Source: Candidatus Physcousia equi
GTDB lineage: Bacteria > Bacteroidota > Bacteroidia > Bacteroidales > Bacteroidaceae
Assembly: GCA_018065005.1 (NCBI GenBank)
Contig: JAGHUD010000068.1
Coordinates: 1 to 36,650 of the forward strand
Direction of reading: 5' to 3'
Length of the DNA stretch: 36,650 nt
This document shows positions 12,478-21,024 of the stretch, in pieces. Position numbers and translations under genes: made by a program. The notes below the pieces were generated by a model that searched no databases, was not told the origin of the DNA, and saw nothing but the letters and a program-made list of their open reading frames with translations. Within the stretch, counting starts at the first letter, position 1. Each line of letters begins with the position of its first letter.

Positions 12478-13797
12478 ATGCGCCAGATTCTTTACGTCAT
12501 CCTTTGCACCCTCTGCTGCGTGCTTTCCTCCTGCAGTGTCTCTCCGACAGCGTTTGTGCGTGTTGAAGGCAACCGCTTCGTCAGAGGAAATGCAAACTAT
12601 AAGTTTGTGGGCACAAACTTCTGGTATGCGCCCATACTTGCCAGCACAGGAGCAGGAGGCAACCGCCAGCGCCTTCACGCCGAACTCGACCTGATGAAGG
12701 AGACGGGCATCTCCAATGTGCGTGTGCTAGTGGGCGCCGAAGGCACCGACACGCTTCCCGACCACATCGTGCCCATCCTGCAGCCCACAGCTGGGTTCTA
12801 CAACGACACGCTGCTCGTCGGTCTCGACTATCTGCTTGCTGAACTCGAACGCCGCGACATGACGGCTGTGCTCTATCTCAACAATGCGTGGCAGTGGAGT
12901 GGGGGATTAGGCTCCTATCTCGAATGGAGCGGTGCAGGATCTGTACCTCCTGCTTCAGACTGGGATGCCTATCAGACCTACCACGCACGATTCATGCTCA
13001 GCGACGACGCCATAGCGCTGAGCGATGCCCACATCAGCAAGATCGTGACCCGCACATCCACAGTGACTGGAAAGCCCTATACAGAGTCGCCCGCCATCAT
13101 GGCATGGGAACTATGCAACGAGCCACGCCCATTCTCGCGCCAACCGGTATCGAAAGAAGCGCTTGCCCGATGGGTGGAGCACCAGTCGAAACTCATCAAG
13201 AGCCTCGATGCCAATCATCTTGTCACCACCGGCAGCGAAGGCATCTATGGCTGCGAGTCCGACACGGCGCTTCTTCGCCGCATCCATGCCTTTCCCTCCA
13301 TCGACTACGTCTGCATCCACCTATGGCCCCACAACTGGCAGATGCTGGGTCCGTGCATCGGAAAGACAGCAGAGGCGAGAACGATAAACGGTGAAGATGC
13401 GCCACAACGCAGTTTGGACAACGCCAAACGCGAAGCGAAGGACTACATACAGAGAAACCTCGATGCGGTGGCATCGCTCGGCAAGCCCGTGCTGCTCGAA
13501 GAGTTCGGCTACCCGCGCGACAACTATGCCCTCTCGCCGCTCTCACCCACCACAGCGCGCGACCGTTTCTACGAGTTTGTGCTCTCCATGGTCTACGACT
13601 CCGACGACTTGGCTGCCTGCAACTTCTGGGCATGGGGTGGTCTGGCACAGCCCAAACATGACGTCTGGCAGAGATGGGACGACTACACCGGCGACCCTGC
13701 CTTTGAGGAGCAAGGACTGAATGCTGTGTTTGCAGGAGACACCACAATCGACATCCTGGCACGCTATGCACGACGCGCTGTGCAAAACGACAAATGA
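12478..13797 (+). CDS. GH5-family beta-mannanase-like lipoprotein
   Basis: A probable endo-1,4-beta-mannosidase on the cell surface or in the periplasm. Counting from MRQILYV (439 residues), a lipoprotein signal ends at C19 (VLSSC). The TIM barrel shows KFVGTNFWY at its start, acid/base E215 in WELCNEPRP, the HLWPHNW strand, and nucleophile E342 in LLEEFGYPRD. Its size and these motifs fit subfamily GH5_7 (mannanases), but the substrate is inferred; other exo- or endo-acting GH5 activities are possible. The frame opens at 12445, but the promoter overlaps that ATG. A Fur-family gene follows after 36 nt, probably in the same transcript. No SusC/SusD pair or other mannan genes are in the window. 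Confidence 0.87.
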   Translation: MRQILYVILCTLCCVLSSCSVSPTAFVRVEGNRFVRGNANYKFVGTNFWYAPILASTGAGGNRQRLHAELDLMKETGISNVRVLVGAEGTDTLPDHIVPILQPTAGFYNDTLLVGLDYLLAELERRDMTAVLYLNNAWQWSGGLGSYLEWSGAGSVPPASDWDAYQTYHARFMLSDDAIALSDAHISKIVTRTSTVTGKPYTESPAIMAWELCNEPRPFSRQPVSKEALARWVEHQSKLIKSLDANHLVTTGSEGIYGCESDTALLRRIHAFPSIDYVCIHLWPHNWQMLGPCIGKTAEARTINGEDAPQRSLDNAKREAKDYIQRNLDAVASLGKPVLLEEFGYPRDNYALSPLSPTTARDRFYEFVLSMVYDSDDLAACNFWAWGGLAQPKHDVWQRWDDYTGDPAFEEQGLNAVFAGDTTIDILARYARRAVQNDK

Positions 13798-13833
13798 GGC
13801 TGCCTCTCATACGCTTCAACACACGACCCAAAC

Positions 13834-14235
13834 ATGAACTTCGAACAAAAACTGACCGATGCAGGCATACGGCTCACCGCCATCCGTCTGCTTGTCTACC
13901 GAACCATATACGAGAAGATGCAAAACGCCTTTTCGCTCAGCGACGTCATGCAACTTCTTCCTTACGCCGACAACTCATCGGTCTTCAGAACACTATCTTT
14001 GTTTGCAGAGCATCATCTCCTGCATCTCATCGACGATGGTTCTGGCAAACAGAAGTATTGTGTTTGCAGGTGCGGCAAGTTTACCTGCCAGCACGTCCAT
14101 CTCAGTTGCACACGCTGTGGCGAGACCATCTGTCTCAAAGAGAGTCCCATTCCGAAGGTAGACGTGCCACAAGGATATGTGGTGGAAGAGACGGAGCTTA
14201 TCATCAAAGGCATCTGTCCCAAATGCCAGAAGTAA
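13834..14235 (+). CDS. Fur-family metal-responsive transcriptional regulator
   Basis: A 133-residue Fur-superfamily repressor (Fur/Zur/PerR type). The N-terminal winged helix spans about 1-75, with the recognition region DNSSVFRTLSLFAEHHLLH. The C-terminal half carries HVHLSCTRCGETICL (H87, H89, C92, C95) and a terminal CPKC pair (C129, C132), the four-Cys structural zinc site. Extra cysteines sit in KQKYCVCRCGKFTC. Which metal it senses cannot be told from sequence; Zur-like or Fur-like are both possible. It follows the GH5 gene by 36 nt, so it is probably co-transcribed, an odd pairing. Confidence 0.87.
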   Translation: MNFEQKLTDAGIRLTAIRLLVYRTIYEKMQNAFSLSDVMQLLPYADNSSVFRTLSLFAEHHLLHLIDDGSGKQKYCVCRCGKFTCQHVHLSCTRCGETICLKESPIPKVDVPQGYVVEETELIIKGICPKCQK

Positions 14236-14559
14236 TCAGGTGGCAAGCTCTTCTAGCACAGACGCCATCGATGCGGATGGTTGCCGTCACGATGATGCTC
14301 TCGGCAACTTCAACAGGAAGAGCAAAGTGCCACAACTTGATTCGACACATCAATCTTGATCAAATAGATCTTTTTGTTTTAAACATCCCCCCTGTACCAT
14401 TCTTAGTGTAACAGGGGATTTTTGCTATAGCACTGAATTTTAGATATTTTTTGGCAAAGGAGATAAATGTTGTTCCCGATTTATATTATTATACAGGTAC
14501 GATTCTTGTAAAATTCAAGTTATATGCGTTGGAAGCAGTTGGCTTTCGGTAGCTTTGGA
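14236..14559. other. Intergenic region between the fur-like gene and yeiH-like gene
   Basis: This 324-bp gap between convergent genes contains the terminator at 14389-14423 and otherwise AT-rich sequence. I see no tRNA, no repeat family and no convincing gene. Confidence 0.6.
14389..14423 (+). terminator. Probable terminator for the GH5-fur transcript
   Basis: CCCCTGT (14389-14395) and ACAGGGG (14411-14417) form a 7-bp stem with a 15-nt loop, followed by ATTTTT. It lies about 150 nt beyond the fur-like stop. Confidence 0.6.
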
Positions 14560-15546
14560 CTAAAGCATGATGTATGCCAATGAAGCGCAACTGATGATGA
14601 TCCAGAGCAGCACACCTTGCAGCATAGGACGCAAGCCCACCTGGCGCAGCGTGTCGCGCGAAAGAGAAGCTCCGATGAAGAACATCGAAAGGATGAGGCC
14701 CTTGCGAGCTATGCCGTTGATAAGGCTGCCTAATGCGCTGCCCCATGTGCTGCAAATGGCAGTATTGGAAAGCACATAGGTATTGAAGACAATGGCAAGG
14801 ATAAACCAAATGATAAACATCGGCACGGGTAACTTGCGTTTGCCTCCCTCTTGACCGTTCTTCCAGATGAAACTCGTAACCAATGCCAGGGGCACAATCC
14901 AAAGTGCTCTGGTCAGTTTGATGGTAACAGCCACTTCGAGTGCTTCCTTACCATAGGCTTGACCCGCACCCACCACACTGCTTGTGTCGTGGATGGCAAT
15001 GGCAGCCCACGATCCGAATTGTTCTTGCGTCATGTTCATCCATTCGCCTAAAAGGGGAAATAGGAAGAGAGCAATGGCATTGAGCACAAACACGGTGGCG
15101 AGCGCCACGCTCATGCTGCTGTCCTTGGCTTTGATGACTGGACCTACGGCAGCAATGGCACTACCGCCGCAGATGGCGGTACCGCTGGAGATGAGATATG
15201 TCGTTTCTTTGTCCACACGACAGACTTTCCTTCCGATTACCCATCCAATGAGCATCGTTGCCGCGACACTCGCCACGGTGAAAGCCATTCCTTTGCCGCC
15301 GCTCTCAAGCGATGCCTCCACGTTCATGCCGAATCCCATGCCTACGACACTATACTGCAGGAGCATCTTCGACATCTTCTTGTTCGTCTTCGGGCAGGGC
15401 TGACCCAACGTGAGCGCAAAGAGAAGCCCTAATGCGAGCGCAATGGGCGGTGTCACCACGTTCAGGACCTGAAGAGCAGGTATGTAGTCGCTTGAGAGGA
15501 GAAATGTGAACGCAGCGATGAGTGCAAAATAAATCTTCTTTGTCAT
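14560..15546 (-). CDS. YeiH-family putative sulfate/anion exporter (UPF0324)
   Basis: A 328-residue integral membrane protein with about ten hydrophobic segments, of the YeiH/UPF0324 family, which is annotated as putative sulfate exporters without firm proof of substrate. Family motifs are SSGTAICGGSAIAAVGP and AAIAIHDTSSVVGAG. The frame extends to an ATG at 15594, but the added residues are not membrane-like and overlap the preceding gene; MTKKIYFAL at 15546 is the natural start. A small lipoprotein gene ends 32 nt upstream on the same strand. Confidence 0.88.
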   Translation of the reverse strand: MTKKIYFALIAAFTFLLSSDYIPALQVLNVVTPPIALALGLLFALTLGQPCPKTNKKMSKMLLQYSVVGMGFGMNVEASLESGGKGMAFTVASVAATMLIGWVIGRKVCRVDKETTYLISSGTAICGGSAIAAVGPVIKAKDSSMSVALATVFVLNAIALFLFPLLGEWMNMTQEQFGSWAAIAIHDTSSVVGAGQAYGKEALEVAVTIKLTRALWIVPLALVTSFIWKNGQEGGKRKLPVPMFIIWFILAIVFNTYVLSNTAICSTWGSALGSLINGIARKGLILSMFFIGASLSRDTLRQVGLRPMLQGVLLWIIISCASLAYIML

Positions 15547-15578
15547 ATCACAATATAAAATAGCTGAACACTCAGACC

Positions 15579-16157
15579 TCAGAGTGCACTCCAATCTAAC
15601 TCAATGCGATTGCCATCTGCATCAATGCCAACAACTATGTTGCCTTCCCATTCACCATTCGGATCGCTGTATTCCTCAAACATGGTGATGCCATCATCTG
15701 CTGAGCGATAGATCGTCTTTTGTTTTCCGCAGCTGAGTTCCCAAAGCGAGACACGCTCCGCATGGTTGTCCTCCATCAGTAGGAAGAGGACTGGGTCGAC
15801 GCTGCTTCCTTCGTTGAGGATGCAGATGCCCTTGACGCGTCCGCTGGCTTCGAGTGCAAATTTGTCGGTCGGACAATTATCCATGTTGAAGATTTGAGAA
15901 AACGTTTCCTCGTCGAGATTCATAAACTGACACTCAACCATGCCTTCGTTGTTCACCTCTGCCTGGAAGAAATTTAAAAACGATGCCGTGCGCCCCATTG
16001 AACTTGCCTCATCCGGCTTAGCGTTCGGGTCCAAGGTAGCCACTGTTTCGGGCGCTGGCAGTGTGTCTGTATCGACGGGCGTACCCTGTGGATTTTTGCC
16101 GTTCGTGCACGAAAGGAGCGCAGTGCAAGCGACGGCGAGGATTGAAAGGTTTTTCAT
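15579..16157 (-). CDS. Small lipoprotein of unknown function
   Basis: A 192-residue protein I do not recognise. It starts with a clear lipoprotein signal (MKNLSILAVACTALLSC, lipobox LLSC at 14-17), then a low-complexity Pro/Thr/Asp linker to about residue 50, then a compact, acidic, probably beta-rich domain (for example VSLWELSCGKQKTIYRSADDG and NIVVGIDADGNRIELDWSAL). The exported domain has two cysteines besides the lipobox one in MDNCPTD and KGICILN, and another in LSCGK. It lies 32 nt upstream of the YeiH-like transporter and may be co-transcribed with it; a functional link is only inferred. Confidence 0.75.
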   Translation of the reverse strand: MKNLSILAVACTALLSCTNGKNPQGTPVDTDTLPAPETVATLDPNAKPDEASSMGRTASFLNFFQAEVNNEGMVECQFMNLDEETFSQIFNMDNCPTDKFALEASGRVKGICILNEGSSVDPVLFLLMEDNHAERVSLWELSCGKQKTIYRSADDGITMFEEYSDPNGEWEGNIVVGIDADGNRIELDWSAL

Positions 16158-16248
16158 TCTTTTCTGATTGATTTCATGAGTAACTCTTTGTCGTAGGCTT
16201 AACTGCTGCCAAGAATTACTGAATTAGAAAATTAGTTCTTTCGCTCTG

Positions 16249-16256
16249 CAAACATA
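16249..16256 (-). promoter_or_regulatory. Possible -7 element for the lipoprotein-yeiH pair
   Basis: CAAACATA reads TATGTTTG on the minus strand (TAnnTTTG), 92 nt upstream of the lipoprotein start. There is no -33 match, and it sits in AT-rich dyad-containing sequence, so confidence is low. Confidence 0.3.
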
Positions 16257-16314
16257 TAATATATGTAGTAGATCAGAGAATAAATCAGTAAACTACATAA
16301 GTTGCAGCACAGTC

Positions 16315-18456
16315 TTATTTGATTGCGGCATAACGTTTGATAACGTCGCAGTTTGCGGTGACAGGGTCCTCCGTGCGGTGACGAGCGAGATACTCGAAAG
16401 CATCACGTGAGGGGTGGAAGAGGTTGAAGGCATAATGGAACTGGTCGTCGTGCCAGTCGTATTTCAAGTCCCAGAAAAGACCATTCTGCGAAGTTGGCAT
16501 TGACGCAATGCCGTAGTAAATCTTATGGCGCAAAGACTCGGCAGTGACGTGTTTGAGCGCATTGCGCAATTGTACGAGTGCCTGGTCACAAAACTTGTTT
16601 GGCTCGTCGCAGATGCTCATATAGAACTCACTGAGTGCAAAGAGGTCACCCTTGTTGCTTGCCTGAAACATGAGCATTGCCATCTCATATTCCGCCTTAG
16701 CCAATTCGTTGCCCGAGAGTGTAGGCAGCGCGTTGATGCGCTGCACCATATCGCGGCAGAAGTTGAGTTTGTAGTTTTCGCCGTAGCTTACTTCATTGTC
16801 CCAGTCCTCTTGATATTGAGTGCGGAAGAAAGGCTTGTTCCACTTCATCTCACGATTGGCGAGGTACGCCTGGTAGGGACGTGTTTTTAGGTATTTGGGC
16901 GTGAGTTTCTCGAGATAGCCAAGCGCTTTGCCGTATTTGCCGTCACGCATGAGTTTTGTGCCTACGATGTCCGTGAGTCGCATCATGTCCACCTTAGTAC
17001 GTTTGATGATAGCCTGTGAGAAAACATCATTGGCTTTCTTCTTCGTGACCATCTCCATGAATGCTTCAGCCTCCTCGCTACTCATTGTTGCGTCTACAAA
17101 TCCCTCCATCTCTGATGGTATAAATTCCGCATCGCTGAGGTCGAACCATGTGTTTCGCGTGAGCTGTTCACTGAGGTTATCCACCAAAGCATGAGCAGCA
17201 AAGAGCTTCTGGCTGTCCAGATACTTGGTCAGCTTATCCTTGTAAGCAGCCTCTACGAAGCACAGGTTGGGACATAAGTCGGCGATTGGTTTGTGCATAT
17301 TTGGCTGATTGTGGTCGATGGGCAATTCCTTGTTGGCAAGTTCCATCAGTTTGACGTAATCGTTGGCAATGCGCGTGAGCGTAGCGTTGTCAGCCTTCAT
17401 GGGTGCATTGCAGATGCTGGCAAAACACATCATGCGGAAAGCATTCTGCTTGACCACCGCGTCAGAGCTCGTTTCGTGAACCCTATATGCCAACTCATAA
17501 GCCTCGCCGTAGTTCGATTCGCAAAGATAAAGCCATGCAGTGGCGCTCATCCAAACCGCTCCCTCCGCATCGCCATGATGCGACTGGCAAAGCTGGCGCA
17601 CACGCTCCATGTCTTTTTTCGTCTCTTTGTCTATTTCCATTTCGCCCTCGTAGTAGCTATAGCGCGATTCCCAGCAGTAGTTGCAATAGTCTTGCAAGGC
17701 ATAGTACCAAGTTTTGTCGTTGGCGTCAGTGCGGCTGTCGTAGAGTGCGCGTATGCCCTTCTCGCCCACAAAGGAAGAGATGCACACATCAAGGCTGAAG
17801 CGGTCGCCAAGTTCTGCATAAATCTGCATCGCCTTGCGCACCTCGCCTTTCTCGAAAAAGGCATGAGCGGCATAGCCATTCATGCGCGCCAGGAGCGCTG
17901 CATTGGGGCAAGACTGCGCCTGCGTGTTCCACAGAGTGAGTATCTCGTCATAGTTCTTCGCGTTGGCAGCCAGACGCATCTTCAGGAACACCATGCGATA
18001 GTGGAACGCCTCGGGCACGTTCTGTGCCGTCTTTGTCCACTGTGTGCAAGTTGTCAGACACTCGCTACATCTTGTACGATAGCCCCATTCGACGCGCGTG
18101 TCCTCTTCAAGCAGCATACAAGCGCGGAGGTATTGCAGTGCAAAGCTTTGTGTCATCACCGCCTTCACAAATGGATACGCACTTGCGCCTTCGTTGGAGA
18201 GGTCCTTAGAGGTTCCTTCGCGGAAGAAGAGCAAGATGTCATCGCGTTTCACCTTCTTGCCGAGATAGTTGTACCAGAAGTCAACCGTTTCGTTGAGGCT
18301 TGTGTTTCTGTATGCAGCGTCGTTGACAGAATAGGATGGCACGATGCGGAAGAGATCTGCGTCGTACCACTCAGGGGCTTCTCCTCCGCAAGCCAGTGTC
18401 TTGCTGGGAAGGATGAGGACAAGAATTGCCCAGAAAAAGAGAAAGAGTTTATTCAT
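16315..18456 (-). CDS. Large secreted, mostly helical (TPR-like) protein of unknown function
   Basis: A 713-residue exported protein without a recognised catalytic motif. A hydrophobic signal (about 4-17) ends at LACGG with C23: either signal peptidase I cleavage after LA or lipidation of C23. The mature start ACGGEAPEWYDADLF is Cys/Gly/aromatic rich. Most of the chain is amphipathic helices in TPR-like style (AYAAHAFFEKGEVRKAMQIYAEL; KYGKALGYLEKL), with a cysteine cluster CSECLTTC at 130-137. It is the last gene of the run queD-queE-folE-lipoprotein, starting 5 nt after the lipoprotein gene ends. The close spacing suggests it works with that lipoprotein at the envelope. Function unknown. Confidence 0.8.
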   Translation of the reverse strand: MNKLFLFFWAILVLILPSKTLACGGEAPEWYDADLFRIVPSYSVNDAAYRNTSLNETVDFWYNYLGKKVKRDDILLFFREGTSKDLSNEGASAYPFVKAVMTQSFALQYLRACMLLEEDTRVEWGYRTRCSECLTTCTQWTKTAQNVPEAFHYRMVFLKMRLAANAKNYDEILTLWNTQAQSCPNAALLARMNGYAAHAFFEKGEVRKAMQIYAELGDRFSLDVCISSFVGEKGIRALYDSRTDANDKTWYYALQDYCNYCWESRYSYYEGEMEIDKETKKDMERVRQLCQSHHGDAEGAVWMSATAWLYLCESNYGEAYELAYRVHETSSDAVVKQNAFRMMCFASICNAPMKADNATLTRIANDYVKLMELANKELPIDHNQPNMHKPIADLCPNLCFVEAAYKDKLTKYLDSQKLFAAHALVDNLSEQLTRNTWFDLSDAEFIPSEMEGFVDATMSSEEAEAFMEMVTKKKANDVFSQAIIKRTKVDMMRLTDIVGTKLMRDGKYGKALGYLEKLTPKYLKTRPYQAYLANREMKWNKPFFRTQYQEDWDNEVSYGENYKLNFCRDMVQRINALPTLSGNELAKAEYEMAMLMFQASNKGDLFALSEFYMSICDEPNKFCDQALVQLRNALKHVTAESLRHKIYYGIASMPTSQNGLFWDLKYDWHDDQFHYAFNLFHPSRDAFEYLARHRTEDPVTANCDVIKRYAAIK

Positions 18457-18461
18457 ATCTG

Positions 18462-19496
18462 TTAGGGATAAATAATAATTTCGTTGTTCAGCTCTGCTCG
18501 ATGTCTGATAAGTACACGTGCAACGAGCGCGTTGAGGGAGTCGCTGCTTTCGTCGCGTCGTACCACATCGCCGGGATAGATGCGCACGTTGGCTTGGGTT
18601 GTAGCAGAAACACGTTGCGGCACGGACTGATAGGCAACGGAGCGCCAGTGGTTGGCATCAATGCGCTGGAAGCGTGTCGTATCTGAGAGCGCAAGCCCGG
18701 GTGCAATGAATGCGAATGCCCCATTGTGAAACACGGCATTTAGGCTGAAGCGCGGCAAGGCGAGCACGAGCGGAAGTTCGTAGGAGTCGAGCTGTCGCAC
18801 ATAGGGCTCCACGCTTTGCTTCGTGAGGATAGAGTTCTGTTCGTTGGGGTCGGTCAGCCTTCCCGTATTATAGCACATCAGAATGCCGCGGTCGGCAGGT
18901 GGTGCCTTCATGGAGAGTTGGTGAAGGCGAATGGTGGTGCTGAGCTGGCGCTGTGCTTCGTGCAATGTGTCAGCCAGCTCTTGCAAGAAAGCAAAGTAGG
19001 CTGCCTGGTTCGTGCGCGTCCAGTCGTAGTCGATTTGCACCTCCTGAGCCACAGGCAAACCGTTCTGGTGCATCATCTCATCCATGCGAGAGAGCAGGAG
19101 CCGAGCCAGGGTCTTCGCCTTGGGCGTGTCGTGGCGGGTGATGATGCCCGGCGAGAGGAAAACGACGGGCGTGACTTTTAGTCCGCGACGTGTGCGCTCT
19201 TGCAGCCAAAGAAGCGAAGAGTCGTTGAACTGCAGCGTAGCATCGGGCAACATGCCCACGACCGGTTCATCGGCTGCAGGGACCACGTCGAAGAGGTGCA
19301 GATAGAGCATAGAGAGCGTGTCTATCTCTGCCCGTTCTGCTGCCGTGGGGTGGAAGGTGGTGCGCCAATAATAAAGCGAGGCATGGCCAAGGGCTTGCTC
19401 TTGCTTGCTGCAAGCCCAAAACATGGGGAGCATGAAGGCGAGCGCGAGCATCGTAGGGAGGCGCAGGAGCCTATTATGTTGCGAGGGGGCGAGCAT
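18462..19496 (-). CDS. Lipoprotein, possibly TIM-barrel (glycoside-hydrolase-like), unknown function
   Basis: A 344-residue protein with an N-terminal hydrophobic signal and likely lipid-attachment Cys at C29 (MFWAC). After it come HASLYYWRTTF, MLYLHLFDVVP and KVTPVVFLSPGII, then VQIDYDWTRTNQAAYFAFLQEL, which resembles the strand-4 'xDxD' pattern of TIM-barrel carbohydrate enzymes, and later IRLHQLS and GILMCYNTG. This fold assignment is by eye and could be wrong; DUF3142-like proteins are the nearest comparison I can offer. The gene starts 2 nt after folE ends and is followed 5 nt later by the large helical protein. Confidence 0.75.
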   Translation of the reverse strand: MLAPSQHNRLLRLPTMLALAFMLPMFWACSKQEQALGHASLYYWRTTFHPTAAERAEIDTLSMLYLHLFDVVPAADEPVVGMLPDATLQFNDSSLLWLQERTRRGLKVTPVVFLSPGIITRHDTPKAKTLARLLLSRMDEMMHQNGLPVAQEVQIDYDWTRTNQAAYFAFLQELADTLHEAQRQLSTTIRLHQLSMKAPPADRGILMCYNTGRLTDPNEQNSILTKQSVEPYVRQLDSYELPLVLALPRFSLNAVFHNGAFAFIAPGLALSDTTRFQRIDANHWRSVAYQSVPQRVSATTQANVRIYPGDVVRRDESSDSLNALVARVLIRHRAELNNEIIIYP

Positions 19497-19498
19497 GT

Positions 19499-20116
19499 CT
19501 ATTTTACGGTGTCTACCATCTTGAGAAATTCGAGTCGAAGCGAACGGTTTGTCTTGAACTGCCCCGTGTAGAGTGTGACGGCCATCTCGCCCTTGTTGCG
19601 CACACCGCGCATGGTCTTGCAGAGATGACGTCCGCGCAGCATGAGGGCAAAACCGAGCGCCTTACCCTTTAGCGCATCGCTGAGCATGGCGATGATGTCT
19701 TCAGCAAGACGTTCTTGCAACTGCAGGCGTGCGGCACAATAGCCCACGACGCGCGCCACCTTGGAGATGCCAAGAATGCGTCCTTCGGGCGAAGGAATAT
19801 AGGCAAAATAGTATTGCCCGAAGAAGGGCAGCACATGGTGCTCACACATCGAATAGTAGTCGCCAGCGTCGAAAACCATTTCTTCTAGGTGGTTGGTGTT
19901 GGCAAAAGTGGTGATGCGCGGTTTCTTCTCCGGTTGATAGCCACGGAAAATCTCCTGCCACATGCGCATGATGCGGTCGGGCGTGTCCTTGAGTCCCTCA
20001 CGATCGGGGTCTTCGCCGATGGCGATGAGGAGGGTGCGCAAAGCGCTGCGAACCTCTTCTTCAGAAGGTCTTACTGAATGCTGAGTATCTTGTGTGTTTG
20101 AAGTGACAGTTTCCAT
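19499..20116 (-). CDS. folE: GTP cyclohydrolase I FolE
   Basis: Converts GTP to 7,8-dihydroneopterin triphosphate, the shared precursor of folate and queuosine. The 205-residue protein has the zinc and active-site residues C91, H93 and H94 in YYSMCEHHVLPFFG, plus the later motif GRHLCKTMRGV with the third zinc Cys. The first ~25 residues are a variable leader before ALRTLLIAIGEDPDREGL. Its start overlaps the end of queE by 46 nt, and it directly precedes the lipoprotein gene. The linkage to queD and queE suggests it mainly feeds the deazapurine route, though a role in folate cannot be excluded. Confidence 0.96.
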   Translation of the reverse strand: METVTSNTQDTQHSVRPSEEEVRSALRTLLIAIGEDPDREGLKDTPDRIMRMWQEIFRGYQPEKKPRITTFANTNHLEEMVFDAGDYYSMCEHHVLPFFGQYYFAYIPSPEGRILGISKVARVVGYCAARLQLQERLAEDIIAMLSDALKGKALGFALMLRGRHLCKTMRGVRNKGEMAVTLYTGQFKTNRSLRLEFLKMVDTVK

Positions 20117-20640
20117 TGAGGATGGGTGAGAATGTAGTTGATTGTTTTTTCTGTTATCTCGTTGTTTCGCTCTGCATTGCCTGTGTCTAAGGGCTGCAGT
20201 CGATATTCGTCTGCTTGCAGACCCTGATGGAGCGTTGGCTCACTGCCATCGAAGAGCAACTTGATTTCGTTGATGCGCGTCAGCACGACTGTTCCGTTTG
20301 CCTTGGGCGAACAAGTGCTCCAGTCCACCTTGGCCGGCAGCTCATGGGTGCCGTTGGTCTCCACTTGCACGAAGAAACCATGCTGGTGCAAGAGGTCGAC
20401 AAATGAATCCGTGAGTTGCAGAGAAGGTTCGCCGCCCGTGATGACTATATGACGTACACCCGCAGACAACTCTAACACAGCGCCTATTAGTTGTGCCTCG
20501 GTGTATTCGGTGAAGGGTGTGTGCAAGGTGTCACAAAAGGGGCAACTGAGGTTGCAACCCGCAAAGCGCAGAAACAGAGCAGCCGTTCCGGTGAAGTGGC
20601 CTTCGCCCTGTAGTGAAAGGAATAATTCGTTTATTTTCAT
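20071..20640 (-). CDS. queE: 7-carboxy-7-deazaguanine synthase QueE (radical SAM)
   Basis: A radical SAM enzyme that contracts 6-carboxytetrahydropterin to 7-carboxy-7-deazaguanine. From MKINELFLSLQGEG it has 189 residues, the short form of the family. The [4Fe-4S] motif is C29-x3-C33-x2-C36 (CNLSCPFC), followed by ITGGEPSLQ for SAM binding. The frame extends 27 codons upstream, but those overlap queD and are not family-like; starting at 20640 gives a 4-nt ATGA overlap with the queD stop, typical of translational coupling. It overlaps folE by 46 nt at the other end. Confidence 0.95.
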   Translation of the reverse strand: MKINELFLSLQGEGHFTGTAALFLRFAGCNLSCPFCDTLHTPFTEYTEAQLIGAVLELSAGVRHIVITGGEPSLQLTDSFVDLLHQHGFFVQVETNGTHELPAKVDWSTCSPKANGTVVLTRINEIKLLFDGSEPTLHQGLQADEYRLQPLDTGNAERNNEITEKTINYILTHPQWKLSLQTHKILSIQ

Positions 20641-20969
20641 TCTCTTTCGTAGATAGCGATGTTGCCGATGCTCTCCTGCACCTCCACGCGGTAGCAGTGA
20701 GGTGTCTGGTCGCAAACCCATTTGGCGATATTCTCTGCCGTAGGGTTAAAGTCAAAAACTTCATTCAGGTTCTTGTGGTCGAGCATTTGCTGGATGCGCT
20801 CCTTGATGGCAGTGAAGTCCACCACCATGCCTGATTCGTTGAGCTGCTGTGCCTTGCAGAAGACCGTAATGATCCAGTTGTGCCCGTGCAATTGCGAACA
20901 CTTGCTTGGATAGGGCAGCTGAAGCCTATGACAGCCTGCCACCTCCATTCTTTTTTGGATGTAATACAT
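20637..20969 (-). CDS. queD: 6-carboxy-5,6,7,8-tetrahydropterin synthase QueD
   Basis: Converts dihydroneopterin triphosphate to 6-carboxytetrahydropterin. The 110-residue protein is family length. Zinc ligands are H14 (GCHRL), H28 and H30 (QLHGH); the catalytic Cys is C24 in CSQLHGH; a late Glu lies in VQESIGNIAIY. It heads the run queD-queE-folE, which covers GTP to carboxydeazaguanine; queC, queF and tgt are not in the window. A strong promoter stands upstream at 21025-21056. Confidence 0.95.
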   Translation of the reverse strand: MYYIQKRMEVAGCHRLQLPYPSKCSQLHGHNWIITVFCKAQQLNESGMVVDFTAIKERIQQMLDHKNLNEVFDFNPTAENIAKWVCDQTPHCYRVEVQESIGNIAIYERE

Positions 20970-21024
20970 GTTCGAAAGTTTTTTAAATAGGGTTGCTTCT
21001 ACCTATAATTAAATAATGATTGTG

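Noticed and set aside
14456..14511. AAAGGAG followed by an ATG and a 14-residue hydrophobic frame (MLFPIYIIIQVRFL)
   Set aside because: Attractive SD spacing, but no TAnnTTTG promoter, very short, and Bacteroidetes seldom rely on SD sites; kept only as a note.
16252..16299. AT-rich dyads (ACATATAATATATGT; TATGTAGT with ACTACATA) between the helical-protein gene and the small lipoprotein gene
   Set aside because: Short stems in AT-rich sequence with long loop and no T run; could be chance.
17293..18465. 390-residue open frame on the plus strand opposite the large helical protein gene
   Set aside because: No family motif, Cys/His/Val-rich as expected for antisense frames of GC3-biased genes; the minus-strand gene has a signal peptide and operon context.
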